Assembly (NCBI RefSeq): GCF_026250525.1 | Contig: NZ_CP111043.1 | Span: 3,237,001 to 3,301,000 of the forward strand | DNA from: Chondrinema litorale | GTDB taxonomy: Bacteria > Bacteroidota > Bacteroidia > Cytophagales > Flammeovirgaceae | Direction of reading: 5' to 3' | Length of the DNA: 64,000 bases | Shown: in pieces, positions 46,685 through 55,872 of the stretch | Numbering within the stretch: the first letter of the stretch is position 1 | How the letters are laid out: each line of letters begins with the position of its first letter | The notes under the pieces: generated by a model | Told to the model about the DNA's origin: nothing | Database searches by the model: none | Seen by the model: only the letters and a program-made list of their open reading frames with translations | Translations under genes and position numbers: made by a program

Positions 46685-47359
46685 TTAAACACCCCTTACC
46701 GCTTTTATAATAGCTAGAGCACTTTGGCTTCTCTTAGTGAGCTCATCGTAATTTCCACTCTCGATGATGTCTTTAGTAATGAGTTGAGAACCCATACCCA
46801 CGCAATGAACCCCTGCACTGAACCATTTTGTTAGATTTTCTTCGCTTGGCGAAACGCCACCAGTAGGCATTATGCTTGTCCAAGGAAAAGGACCTTTAAC
46901 TGCTTTTACAAAGCTTGGACCTCCAACCTCAGTTCCTGGGAATATTTTTACAACTTCAGCTCCTAGTTCTTCAGCATAAGATATTTCTGTTAAAGAACCG
47001 CAACCTGGCGACCATGCAATCTTTCTTCTGTTACATACTTTTGCCATCTCAGCACTAAGTACCGGAGAAACTACAAAGTTGGTTCCTAACTGGATGTATA
47101 ATGAGGTAGTTCCTGGGTCTACTACAGAGCCTACGCCCATAATCATTTCAGGAAGTTCTTTAGCTGCATATTTGTTTAGTTCTGAAAATACCTCATGAGC
47201 ATAGTCGCCTCTGTTGGTAAATTCGAAAACTCTTACACCACCATCGTAACAGGCTTTTAATACCTTTTTACAAATTTCTATATCTTTATTATAGAAAACA
47301 GGTACCATACCTGTTTCCTTCATTTTTAATGCTACTTCAATTCTTGTGAATCTTGCCAT
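46685..47359 (-). CDS. kdgA: 2-keto-3-deoxy-6-phosphogluconate aldolase
   Basis: 224 residues, class I KDPG aldolase (Eda/KdgA). Visible motifs are GGVRVFEFTNRGDYAHEVF near residue 40, IMGVGSVVDPGTTSLYIQLG, VVKIFPGTEVGGPSFVKAVK with the Schiff-base Lys in VVKIFPG, and WTSIMPTGGVSPSEENL. It cleaves KDPG to pyruvate and glyceraldehyde-3-phosphate, the last step of the hexuronate route. It lies 27 bases after kdgK. Confidence 0.93.
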   Translation of the reverse strand: MARFTRIEVALKMKETGMVPVFYNKDIEICKKVLKACYDGGVRVFEFTNRGDYAHEVFSELNKYAAKELPEMIMGVGSVVDPGTTSLYIQLGTNFVVSPVLSAEMAKVCNRRKIAWSPGCGSLTEISYAEELGAEVVKIFPGTEVGGPSFVKAVKGPFPWTSIMPTGGVSPSEENLTKWFSAGVHCVGMGSQLITKDIIESGNYDELTKRSQSALAIIKAVRGV

Positions 47360-47386
47360 TTCGGTAAATTTTTAAAATCTGAAAAA

Positions 47387-48424
47387 TTATCTGGAAACTC
47401 TACCAGAAGCATCACCACTCATTAATTTCTCTACTTCGTCTAGAGTTACCAAGTTAAAATCACCATAGATTGTATGTTTTAGGCAAGATGCCGCAACAGC
47501 AAAGTTTAGTGCTTTTTGGTCGTCTTCTGGGTAAGTGAGTAAACCACAGATAAGGCCTCCCATGAAAGAGTCACCACCACCAACACGGTCTACAATGTGC
47601 GTGATTTGGTAAGTAGGAGCTTCGTAAAGAGTTTCTCCATCCCACAATACACCAGACCAAGAGTTGTGGTTTGCATTAATTGAACCTCTTAGTGTAATAA
47701 TGATTTTTTTAGCTCTTGGGAATTTTTCCATAAGCTGAGTACCTACAGATTTGTAAGCAGCACCTTCAACATGGCCAGCAGTTACATCTACACCTTCTGG
47801 ATGAATGCCAAATACTTTTTCCGCATCTTCTTCATTACCTAGAATAATATCGCAACCTTCTACTAAATCTACCATTACTTCACCAGCTTTTTTGCCCCAT
47901 TTCCAAAGGTTTTTTCTATAGTTTAGGTCAGTAGAAACTGTAATGCCTTTTTCGTTTGCTTTCTTAATCGCCTGTAAACAAACTTTTGCAGCACCTTCTG
48001 AAACAGCAGGAGTAATACCTGTCCAGTGGAACCACTCAGCACCATCAAAAACAGCATCCCAGTCTATCATATCTGTATCTATCTCAGCAAGTGCAGAGTT
48101 AGCTCTATCGTAAACTACTTTACTTCCACGGCTTACGGCACCAGTTTCTAAGAAATAAATACCTACACGGTCACCACCTCTAGCAATGTAGCTAGTATCT
48201 ACACCATATTTTCTTAAAGACATTAGGGCAGCATCGCCTATATCGTTTTTGGGAAGTCTTGTTACAAATGCAGGGCTGAAACCATAATTCGCAAGTGATA
48301 CTGCCACATTAGCTTCTCCACCTCCATAAGTTGCTGTAAAAGAATCAGTTTGTGCAAAGCGTAAATATCCTGGCGTAGCCAGACGTAACATTATTTCACC
48401 AAAAGTTACTACTTTCTTTCCCAT
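47387..48424 (-). CDS. kdgK: 2-keto-3-deoxygluconate kinase (PfkB family)
   Basis: 345 residues of the PfkB sugar kinase family. It starts KKVVTFGEIMLRLATPG, has the GGGEANVAVSLANYGF substrate stretch, and ends with the anion-hole and catalytic base motif HIVDRVGGGDSFMGGLICG (Asp in GGGD). It phosphorylates 2-keto-3-deoxygluconate at C6 with ATP. Substrate is set by the context between uxaC and the KDPG aldolase. Confidence 0.92.
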   Translation of the reverse strand: MGKKVVTFGEIMLRLATPGYLRFAQTDSFTATYGGGEANVAVSLANYGFSPAFVTRLPKNDIGDAALMSLRKYGVDTSYIARGGDRVGIYFLETGAVSRGSKVVYDRANSALAEIDTDMIDWDAVFDGAEWFHWTGITPAVSEGAAKVCLQAIKKANEKGITVSTDLNYRKNLWKWGKKAGEVMVDLVEGCDIILGNEEDAEKVFGIHPEGVDVTAGHVEGAAYKSVGTQLMEKFPRAKKIIITLRGSINANHNSWSGVLWDGETLYEAPTYQITHIVDRVGGGDSFMGGLICGLLTYPEDDQKALNFAVAASCLKHTIYGDFNLVTLDEVEKLMSGDASGRVSR

Positions 48425-48486
48425 AATAAATTTTAATTTTTAGTTCAGTAATAAAGATGTGTTTATCAACTCCACTCTAGTTGAGA

Positions 48487-49893
48487 CTAGAAGTTGAAGT
48501 AGTTTTTAGCGTTGTTGTAACAAATGTCTTCTACTACCTGCGATATTAAGTCCATATCGTTCGGTAGGAGGCCATTTTCTACATCGTTTCCAAATAAGTT
48601 GCAGAGGATTCTTCTGAAGTATTCGTGTCTTGGGTAAGACATAAAGCTTCTAGAATCGGTGAGCATTCCTACAAATTTACTTAACATTCCCATGTTAGAA
48701 AGTGCATTCATTTGCTTTTCCATTCCGTCTTTTTGGTCGAGAAACCACCAGCCAGAACCAAATTGAATTTTACCCGGAGTATTGCCTACATTAAAGTTAC
48801 CGATCATGGTAGCCATTAGCTCATTATCTCTTGGGTTGAGGTTATAAAGGATGGTTTTCGCCAATTTGTTGTTGGTGTCTAGCCTGTCGAGGAATGTTGC
48901 TAGTGGTTTTCCAATTTCAAAATCGCCAATAGAATCGAAGCCAGTATCAGGACCAAGTTCTCTCATCATTCTAGAGTTGTTGTTTCTGAGAGCACCAAGG
49001 TGGAATTGTTGCACCCAACCTTTTTCGTGATCCATTTCTGCAAGAAATACGAGTATTGCAGATTTAAATTTGGCAATTTCTTTAGGTTTTAGCTCAGCTT
49101 TAATCAATACTTTGTTAAAGATGGATTTAATCTCAGTATTGTTATAGTTTTTTGCATATACATATTCCAAACCGTGATCAGAAACACGGCATCCCATATC
49201 ATGAAAAAAGTCGTGTCTTTTCTTTAAGGCAGAGAGTAAATCGTTATAACTAGCAATATTAGTATCAGCTGCTTCGCTTAGCTTTTCTAAATAAGCGTGG
49301 TAAGCGTCTATGTTTTCTATAGCAAGCACTTTATCAGCTCTGAAAGCCGGTGCAATTTTAACATCGAAGCCGTCTTCTTTAATTTTCTTGTGGAACTCCA
49401 AAGTATCTGCCGGATCGTCGGTTGTGCAAACAACCTCTACATTCATCTTTTTTAGTAGCTTTCTTACAGAGTATTCAGGAGTGTTTAGCTTCTCAGAAGC
49501 TTCGTTGTAAATTTTTTCGGCAGTACTGCCATTTAAAATATCGTTAATCCCAAAATAGCGCTGTAACTCCATGTGAGTCCAGTGGTATAATGGGTTTCTT
49601 AGGGTATATGGAACGGTCTCAGCCCACTTCTTAAACTTTTGGAACGGATCTACATCACCCGTGCAATACTTCTCGTCTATGCCATTAGTACGCATGGCAC
49701 GCCACTTATAGTGGTCTCCTTCTAACCAGATTTCTGTAAGGTTTTTAAACTGTCTGTCATTGGCAATATCTTGTGGAGGTATATGGCAATGGTAGTCTAT
49801 GATAGGCTTAGAGGCAGCATGATTGTGGTAAAGATGTTGTGCTGTTTCGGTTTCTAGCAAAAAATCTTTGTCTAAAAATTTTTTCATTTTCAA
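48487..49893 (-). CDS. uxaC: Glucuronate/galacturonate isomerase
   Basis: 468 residues, full length UxaC of the amidohydrolase-like group. Metal- and substrate-site stretches include PIIDYHCHIPPQDIAND near residue 35, HWTHMELQRYFGI, VVCTTDDPADTLEFHKKI, QFHLGALRNNNSRMMRELG and SYPRHEYFRRILCNL. It isomerises D-galacturonate to D-tagaturonate and D-glucuronate to D-fructuronate. It is the first gene of the operon; with only uxaA/uxaB (no uxuA/uxuB) downstream, galacturonate is the better-fitting main substrate. Confidence 0.95.
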   Translation of the reverse strand: MKMKKFLDKDFLLETETAQHLYHNHAASKPIIDYHCHIPPQDIANDRQFKNLTEIWLEGDHYKWRAMRTNGIDEKYCTGDVDPFQKFKKWAETVPYTLRNPLYHWTHMELQRYFGINDILNGSTAEKIYNEASEKLNTPEYSVRKLLKKMNVEVVCTTDDPADTLEFHKKIKEDGFDVKIAPAFRADKVLAIENIDAYHAYLEKLSEAADTNIASYNDLLSALKKRHDFFHDMGCRVSDHGLEYVYAKNYNNTEIKSIFNKVLIKAELKPKEIAKFKSAILVFLAEMDHEKGWVQQFHLGALRNNNSRMMRELGPDTGFDSIGDFEIGKPLATFLDRLDTNNKLAKTILYNLNPRDNELMATMIGNFNVGNTPGKIQFGSGWWFLDQKDGMEKQMNALSNMGMLSKFVGMLTDSRSFMSYPRHEYFRRILCNLFGNDVENGLLPNDMDLISQVVEDICYNNAKNYFNF

Positions 49894-50236
49894 TTAGAAA
49901 ATTGAGTTAACAATAGGTTTTTTGGTTGTGATGTTTACTCAAGTTTACAGAAATTCAAGATTAATTATTAGCAATAAAGGAGATTTTTTTACGGTAACGT
50001 TCCCAACAACGTTCCCGATTTTCAGCTATAAAATCTCACATGCTTTTTGGTTTGAAATGAGAATTAGCACCGAATTAATTTAGAGATTTATTGATTTTTG
50101 AATGTGTTTTTCAAATAAGTTATACCAAATTATAAGGTTAATGAATATATAGGTTTTACGTCTGTATATTACTTAACTTAAGTATAAAATTTGCGTAAAT
50201 TCCATTGGAATTCATTCATTTTAAAATTTAAATTTT
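49894..50236. other. Gene-free region upstream of the hexuronate operon
   Basis: About 340 AT-rich bases between divergent genes. It holds the two AACGTT-centred sites described separately. No open frame or RNA gene was seen. Confidence 0.45.
49993..50017. promoter_or_regulatory. Candidate LacI-type operator pair upstream of uxaC
   Basis: GGTAACGTTCCC, nearly palindromic around AACGTT, is followed 12 bases on by CAACGTTCCCG. LacI-family regulators bind palindromes centred on CG such as AACGTT. The sites lie 100-125 bases upstream of the uxaC start and should act on this operon. The regulator gene is not in the window. Confidence 0.45.
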
Positions 50237-51073
50237 ATGCTACTACACAAAAGGCTTTTAGCCCTATTGGTATTACTCTCTTTTATTATTTTTTCATGCG
50301 ATGATGAAGGAGACGAAACACAAGTCTTAACAGAAGAAGAATCTGAAAGTAAAGCCACATTTGAAGACATTATGTATGTAAATGCAGAGATTAACTCAGC
50401 TATGGGCATGAGTGTGTCTGCGATGGGTACAATGGGAGGGCGTATTGCAGAAGACGATTATTTCTGTGGAACCATGACATATTCTTTAGAAGAAAACTTC
50501 GAGTTTATTTATGATTTTGGTGAGGGATGTGAAGGTGTTGATGGCAAATTAAGAAAAGGTAAAATCATTATGTCTTTTGATGGATTTGATAGCGAGAGCA
50601 TAACCTATTCTATTACTTATGATGGATTTTATGTAGATGGTAATGAAATAAGAGGTACTGTTACTACTTCTGCCTATGTTTTAAATGAAAATGAGAATTA
50701 TGCTTTTAATATTACGATGAGTGGTTTTGAGGTGAGCTTTAGTGATGGAGAATCATTTACTTATAATGCTTCTTACTCTTATGAGTGGGTAGAAGGTTTT
50801 GCTTCTATGGATCCATATACAAGTGTGTTTAATATTACTGGAACTTCAAGTGGAACAACTAGAGATGGCTTATCTTACTCTACTGAAATTACATCACCTT
50901 ATGTTTTAAAAACATCTTGCTACTACGAAGGATATTTTTATCCAGTGAGTGGTGTAATTGATGTTTCGCCAGTTGGAAAATCTGAGTATTCTGTTGATTT
51001 TGGTTCAGGAAGCTGTGATAAGACAGTATCTATTACGTTAGGTGCAAAAAGCTTTGATGTGGAACTTCCTTAA
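50237..51073 (+). CDS. Lipoprotein of unknown function
   Basis: 278 residues. The signal peptide ends in FIIFSCDDE, a lipobox followed by acidic residues, typical of Bacteroidota lipoproteins that may reach the cell surface. The mature region has a low-complexity acidic spacer (TEEESESK), then Gly/Ser/Tyr-rich beta-strand repeats (for example ITYSITYDGFYVDG and FNITGTSSGTTRDG) and four Cys that could form disulfides. It probably folds as a beta-sheet domain. I do not recognise a family. Divergent from the hexuronate operon, it ends at a terminator. Confidence 0.7.
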   Translation: MLLHKRLLALLVLLSFIIFSCDDEGDETQVLTEEESESKATFEDIMYVNAEINSAMGMSVSAMGTMGGRIAEDDYFCGTMTYSLEENFEFIYDFGEGCEGVDGKLRKGKIIMSFDGFDSESITYSITYDGFYVDGNEIRGTVTTSAYVLNENENYAFNITMSGFEVSFSDGESFTYNASYSYEWVEGFASMDPYTSVFNITGTSSGTTRDGLSYSTEITSPYVLKTSCYYEGYFYPVSGVIDVSPVGKSEYSVDFGSGSCDKTVSITLGAKSFDVELP

Positions 51074-51105
51074 GAAATTGATCAATATAGATACATTGAA
51101 TTGTT

Positions 51106-51130
51106 AAGCCGTCTTAATATAAGGCGGCTT
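51106..51130 (+). terminator. Terminator after the lipoprotein gene
   Basis: AAGCCGTCTT pairs with AAGGCGGCTT (one wobble pair) around AATAT, followed by a T-run on the plus strand. Confidence 0.8.
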
Positions 51131-51259
51131 TTTTTCTTTATTAAGCTAAAAATTACTTGAGTATTAAGGTTAACATATCGCTTGATATTAAAGAAGGGGC
51201 GGAATCGTTACTGATGGGAAAATTACGAACAAGAATTATTTAATAAATAAACTAAACTT

Positions 51260-51733
51260 ATGAATATTCTTTATTTACACGGACTCGACAGTTTTCCTGA
51301 CCCGGGGAAAATTGAGATACTTGAGTCTAGAGGCCATACAGTTACCAGCTTACACCTTGAATATCGCAAACAAGTAGATGCATTTGATATTATATATAAA
51401 GAAGCTGTTAGAAACCAAATAGAATATGTTGTAGCCAGCTCTGTTGGCGGATACTATGGTTATTGGTTAGGTCATAAACTCGAAGTAGATCAGTTGCTAT
51501 TTAATCCAGCAATGCCATTCAGGTCTGTAAGAGTACAAAACCATAATATTACTGAAAAACCTACTGTAGGTAGTTATGTAGTATTAGGTGCACACGATGA
51601 AATAATTCCATCAAACCTGAATGTAAATTACTTTAATTCTAAGGAAAATACCCGATTAATTACCTGCCAGTGGCTTGGTCATAGAGTTGATCTTCAAACC
51701 TTTATGGAAATGACTAACTGGGCTGGTCTTTAA
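51260..51733 (+). CDS. YqiA/YcfP-like alpha/beta hydrolase
   Basis: 157 residues, a small alpha/beta hydrolase of the UPF0227 (YqiA/YcfP) type. It begins MNILYLHGLDSFPDPGK. The nucleophile elbow is ASSVGGYYGY (Ser in SSVGG), the catalytic Asp probably in GAHDEIIP, and the His in WLGHRVD. It would be a cytoplasmic esterase of unknown substrate. It has no co-directional neighbour close by and faces a convergent TPR gene. Confidence 0.78.
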   Translation: MNILYLHGLDSFPDPGKIEILESRGHTVTSLHLEYRKQVDAFDIIYKEAVRNQIEYVVASSVGGYYGYWLGHKLEVDQLLFNPAMPFRSVRVQNHNITEKPTVGSYVVLGAHDEIIPSNLNVNYFNSKENTRLITCQWLGHRVDLQTFMEMTNWAGL

Positions 51734-51791
51734 AAAATAATCAGGGCAACTTATAAAAGTATTTTTTATGCCCTTTTTCACTTCTAATATT

Positions 51792-52526
51792 TTACTTCTC
51801 CTTACAATACGATTCTTGAAGCTGTGTCGCTGGTTGATAACCCAATTCTATACTTTTTGCAATAACACTACAAGTTTCTTTATCTGCTTCTCCACTTGCC
51901 AAGTTTATTTTAGCTAATGCTTTACCGTAATATGCTTCTGCGTTTTCTGGAGTAATGGCAATACAGTCATTAAAATCGCTAAGTGCTTTTTCAAAATCTT
52001 CAGTTACCATATAAGCTTTCCCCCTGTAGAAATGTACATTGGCATCTTTGCCATTAGAAAGCTCATTGGCAGCATTAAAATCTTCAATAGATTCAGAAAG
52101 GTTATGTGCGGCCATTAAAGAAAGTGCTCTATTTAAGTAAATCTCGTATTCGCCTTGCTCAAATTCAATAGCTTTCGAATAGTCTTCAACGGCACTTTCT
52201 GGTCTGTTTAAGGTTCTTTTTACATTTCCTCTGTTATAGTAAAAGCGATAATCATCTGCTTTCATTGAAATTGCTTTGTCGAAGTCTGTAAGTGCTTTTG
52301 AGTTTTCTTTGAGATTGAAATATGCTACTCCTCTCATATTATAAAGAGAAGGATCTTCAACTCCTTTTTCAACTAGTTCAGAAATTACAGAAACAGCTTC
52401 TGAAAACTTACCAGCTTGCATTTTTTCTCTTGCAGTATTTATTATATCTTCATTTGATGGGGAGCAAGAACTCATTAGATAGGTGATTAATGAGAATAGT
52501 ATAAGTGTATATTTTTGCTTATGCAT
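51792..52526 (-). CDS. TPR repeat lipoprotein
   Basis: 244 residues. A signal peptide ends in LMSSCSPS (lipobox). About six tetratricopeptide repeats follow (for example YFNLKENSKALTDFDKAIS and YYNRGNVKRTLNRPESAVED), each 34 residues of paired helices, covering nearly the whole mature protein. Such domains bind partner proteins. It probably sits in the periplasm or outer membrane as an assembly factor. The start ATG gives a normal signal peptide. Confidence 0.78.
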   Translation of the reverse strand: MHKQKYTLILFSLITYLMSSCSPSNEDIINTAREKMQAGKFSEAVSVISELVEKGVEDPSLYNMRGVAYFNLKENSKALTDFDKAISMKADDYRFYYNRGNVKRTLNRPESAVEDYSKAIEFEQGEYEIYLNRALSLMAAHNLSESIEDFNAANELSNGKDANVHFYRGKAYMVTEDFEKALSDFNDCIAITPENAEAYYGKALAKINLASGEADKETCSVIAKSIELGYQPATQLQESYCKEK

Positions 52527-52606
52527 GATCGATTTGAACAGAAATTTTCTGCAATTTTAATCATCAATCATTAAAAGAAAGAAGCTTAGCCTAAGAAGAA
52601 CTGTAT

Positions 52607-53956
52607 TTATAAAGTATTTAAATATTGATCTTTTGCTTTTTCTAGCATTTTGCAGATGGCTTTTCTTTCTTTAATCAGCTCTCTAAGAATGTCTTTTTCT
52701 TTTCTGAAAATACCTAGTAGCTTTAGGTTTTTTCTTGTTTCTACTACTACATTCCAATATAAAAGCACAAAAAAGCCACTAATTGCTGAAAGAAAAGTGA
52801 ACACAGGAATTAATACCCAGTTATGTGTGAGTTGATAAACCAAAAGGTTAGTTAAAAAATAATAGATCGAAAATGTAAGTACGCCAATTGCCATCATTAC
52901 AGGTGCTCGAAACTCAATATGTTTGGAGATAAGAGGTGCTATTTTAGAAGGTAAAATATAAGGGATATAATTTGTGAGCAATCCAATTAACCATATAGGC
53001 GAACCAACTATAAGAAAAGTTAATATGCGAATGCTTTTCCAAAAGATATTAGATTCTAAGTTTTTCTTTTTGAGTAAACCATCGTGTAGACCTAATAAAT
53101 CAAGTTTTCGGAAGTAAGTATTGATTCTTGTTTTAAGTGAAGCCAGCATTTGGCTATCATTTTCTTCAAAGTATTTAAGTGCCTCAGAGATACCTTTAGA
53201 AATGAGAAAATCCTTTTCTTTCTTAGGTAAATCTATAGATTCAGCTAGTTCATTTTTAAAAATCAATTCGGTTTGCTCAAGTAATCTTTCGTGATCTTTA
53301 TCTATTGTAACTACTAATTGCTTTTCAAGCTTCTCTCTAATATGATCTGTCAGTTTGTGGGCAGCATCAGAAGATGAATTATTATAGACTTCTTTCCACT
53401 CACTAACATTTATAGGTTCATCTATATTCAGTGTAACATCACTTCTAAATTTTTCTCCTTCTGAGTAGTTAATTCCTACAGTTAAAATCTTCACTCCTAA
53501 ATTAAAATTATTCTCGGCTTCGGCTCCTAAGGCAATTCTGGCAGTACCTGTTTTAATCTCTCTTAGCTTCTTTTCCATCACACTAGTACCTTCAGGAAAG
53601 ATGAGTAGTGTCCCTTTATTCTTTAAAAAGTCAAAGCATTTTTCAAACACGGCCTGATTGTTTGCTAATTTACCTGGTGGCAAATCTTGCTTGCGGTAAA
53701 CCGGAATCATATTTAGAATATTACCCAAAAACCAGTCTTTAATGGGTGAGCCAAATACTGTTGATTTTGCCAAAAAATACACTTGTTGCTGCATTAGGGC
53801 AGCAATCAATACCGGATCCATAAATGTATTCGGATGATTGGCTACTACAATTAGAGGTACTTCTTCTGGAATTAATTTTTTGTTATTTACTGAGATTTTT
53901 TTGAAAAAAATACGGGTTGCAATCTTTACAATTATCTTTAAGAAGGAGTAAATCAT
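52607..53956 (-). CDS. Lysophospholipid acyltransferase-like protein (PlsC domain)
   Basis: 449 residues. The acyltransferase domain (about 20-230) has ANHPNTFMDPVLI (the acceptor-site H and D motif) and LIFPEGTSVMEKK (FPEG phosphate-binding motif). A C-terminal region (about 310-420) contains two or more membrane helices, then a basic tail. It probably acylates lysophosphatidate or another lysolipid at the inner membrane. The long C-terminal extension is larger than in simple PlsC. It is followed 6 bases upstream in transcription order by the Atg22-like transporter, so the two are likely co-transcribed. Confidence 0.78.
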   Translation of the reverse strand: MIYSFLKIIVKIATRIFFKKISVNNKKLIPEEVPLIVVANHPNTFMDPVLIAALMQQQVYFLAKSTVFGSPIKDWFLGNILNMIPVYRKQDLPPGKLANNQAVFEKCFDFLKNKGTLLIFPEGTSVMEKKLREIKTGTARIALGAEAENNFNLGVKILTVGINYSEGEKFRSDVTLNIDEPINVSEWKEVYNNSSSDAAHKLTDHIREKLEKQLVVTIDKDHERLLEQTELIFKNELAESIDLPKKEKDFLISKGISEALKYFEENDSQMLASLKTRINTYFRKLDLLGLHDGLLKKKNLESNIFWKSIRILTFLIVGSPIWLIGLLTNYIPYILPSKIAPLISKHIEFRAPVMMAIGVLTFSIYYFLTNLLVYQLTHNWVLIPVFTFLSAISGFFVLLYWNVVVETRKNLKLLGIFRKEKDILRELIKERKAICKMLEKAKDQYLNTL

Positions 53957-53962
53957 AAGCTT

Positions 53963-55315
53963 TTAAGCTGATGTTTTTGGTAAACGTGTAAATAAAATTA
54001 CTATAAGTCCTACTAAAAAGAAGCCGATCATAGCAAGCATACTATTACGCATACTTCCGGTAAGTTGTTCAATAAACCCATAAGAAAAAGTGCCAAGTAC
54101 GATTGCTATTTTTTCGCTAATGTCGTAAAAGCTGAAATAAGATGCGGTGTCAACTGAGTTTTCGGGAATGAGTTTAGAATAGGTAGAGCGACTAAGAGAT
54201 TGAATTCCTCCCATTACAAAGCCTAATGCAACTGCCAGCATGTAAAACTGAGTTTCTTCTTGAAGAAAATATCCGCCAACACATATAAACATCCAGATAA
54301 CAACAGCTATGGCAATACCTGTCTTGTTGCCAAACTTTTTAGAGATAGCAGCAAATGTATAAGCGCCTACAATAGCAACTATTTGGAGAATTAGCACCAC
54401 TGCAATTAGTTTAGTACCTTCCATATGAATCTCTTTTTCACCAAAAAGCGGAGCAAGTAACATTACAGTTTGTACTCCCATGCTATAGAAGAAAAAGGAG
54501 ATAAGAAACCTAAGTGTATTTACCTGTTTTTTAAGCTTATTGATTACCGATTTTAATTCGTGAAAACCTCTGGTAATTACAGCTTTATTAAATGGATGTC
54601 CAGTTGGTCTGTCTTGTAGGTAATGAAGGGCAATGTGAGCAAAACCAAACCACCAAATAGCAACTTGTAAAAAAGATAATCTGGTAGCTAAACCTTCTGT
54701 AATGCCAAGGGCTTCGTAGTTTGATATAATTACTAAGTTGATTACCAATAAAATGACACTACCAATATAACCCATTGCATAACCACGGGCACTATAAGAG
54801 TCCATTTTATCGACAGTAGCAATTTCAGGTAGAAATGCATTGTAGAAAACAAGTGCACCTGCATAGCCAATACTTGCCAATACAGAACAAAATATTCCCC
54901 ATTCTACATTTTCACCAGTAAAGAAATATAAGCCAAAGCATGCTAATGCACCAGTATAGGTGAAAAAACGCATAAATCTTTTCTTTTTTCCGCTATAATC
55001 TGCAATACCTGATAGTGCTGGCGATAAAAATACAATTACCAGAAAAGAGAAAGATATGGCATACGTATAGAGTACAGAGTTTTCTATTTGTAATCCAAAA
55101 AAGCTAATTTGATTGCTATTATCAAAAGCGGCTCTAGTAGAACCGCTAAAGTAAATTGGAAATATAGTAGCTGTAATTGTTAAATTATATACAGAGTTTG
55201 CCCAGTCGTAAGAACACCAGGCATTTACAACTTTTGGGATGTTTTTCTCTGTATTATTGGGTGTTAAGTCAGATGTTTGAGTCAAAATAGATATATGCTT
55301 AATTACAATGAGCAA
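53963..55315 (-). CDS. MFS transporter, Atg22/UMF1-like
   Basis: 450 residues with about 12 membrane helices. The N-terminal stretch VVNAWCSYDWANSVYNLTI is the hallmark of the Atg22/UMF1 subfamily of the major facilitator superfamily. YSGKKKRFMRFF in the first cytoplasmic loop and SRSTYSKLIPENSVDTASYF in the second half are also family-like. Yeast Atg22 exports amino acids from the vacuole; bacterial substrates are not known. It ends 6 bases before the acyltransferase gene on the same strand. Confidence 0.82.
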   Translation of the reverse strand: MLIVIKHISILTQTSDLTPNNTEKNIPKVVNAWCSYDWANSVYNLTITATIFPIYFSGSTRAAFDNSNQISFFGLQIENSVLYTYAISFSFLVIVFLSPALSGIADYSGKKKRFMRFFTYTGALACFGLYFFTGENVEWGIFCSVLASIGYAGALVFYNAFLPEIATVDKMDSYSARGYAMGYIGSVILLVINLVIISNYEALGITEGLATRLSFLQVAIWWFGFAHIALHYLQDRPTGHPFNKAVITRGFHELKSVINKLKKQVNTLRFLISFFFYSMGVQTVMLLAPLFGEKEIHMEGTKLIAVVLILQIVAIVGAYTFAAISKKFGNKTGIAIAVVIWMFICVGGYFLQEETQFYMLAVALGFVMGGIQSLSRSTYSKLIPENSVDTASYFSFYDISEKIAIVLGTFSYGFIEQLTGSMRNSMLAMIGFFLVGLIVILFTRLPKTSA

Positions 55316-55386
55316 TTAAACAAATAAGCTCCTATTATCACAAAATATTTTCTTTATGATTGAAATAATTTAATAAAACGTCAAGA

Positions 55387-55872
55387 TTAAGCGGTTACAG
55401 TTTCTTCTTCGTGTGTTTTGTTAAACTTATTAAGAACCCATTTCATGCAGGTATGCACCAAATCGGGGTTGAGGTACATTAATGGACAACCGCTTTCAAT
55501 TACATTGATGTGTCTTAGGTGTGCATATTTTACAGCTTCTTCGCAGTAACTACCCTCACCAAAAGATTTGTGTATCCAAACATATTTTACTCCTTTGGCT
55601 GCACACTGTTCAATAATAGACTTGGTTATATCTGGATGAGTAGCAATAACTACTCCTTCTACATGCTCTGGAATCGAAAGTACATCGTGATACACTTTTT
55701 CTCCGGCAATTTGAGATGTATTTGGATTTACAGCATATACCTGATAGCTTTCTTGTTTAAACTTTTCAAAGATATGGTTTGCAGGCTCTTTGCCATTTCT
55801 AGAGACGCCTACAACAGCTATACTATTTAAAAGTAAAAATTCACTGATGAGATGATTAGTTTTCATATTCAT
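55387..55872 (-). CDS. CoA-binding domain protein (CoA_binding_2 type)
   Basis: 161 residues, a single Rossmann-type domain. It begins with LLLNSIAVVGVSRNGKEPAN, then NHIFEKFKQESYQVYAVNPN and VEGVVIATHPDITKSIIEQC, typical of the small CoA-binding proteins. Such proteins bind CoA or nucleotide in the cytoplasm; function is unclear. Separated by 71 bases from the Atg22-like gene. Confidence 0.8.
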   Translation of the reverse strand: MNMKTNHLISEFLLLNSIAVVGVSRNGKEPANHIFEKFKQESYQVYAVNPNTSQIAGEKVYHDVLSIPEHVEGVVIATHPDITKSIIEQCAAKGVKYVWIHKSFGEGSYCEEAVKYAHLRHINVIESGCPLMYLNPDLVHTCMKWVLNKFNKTHEEETVTA

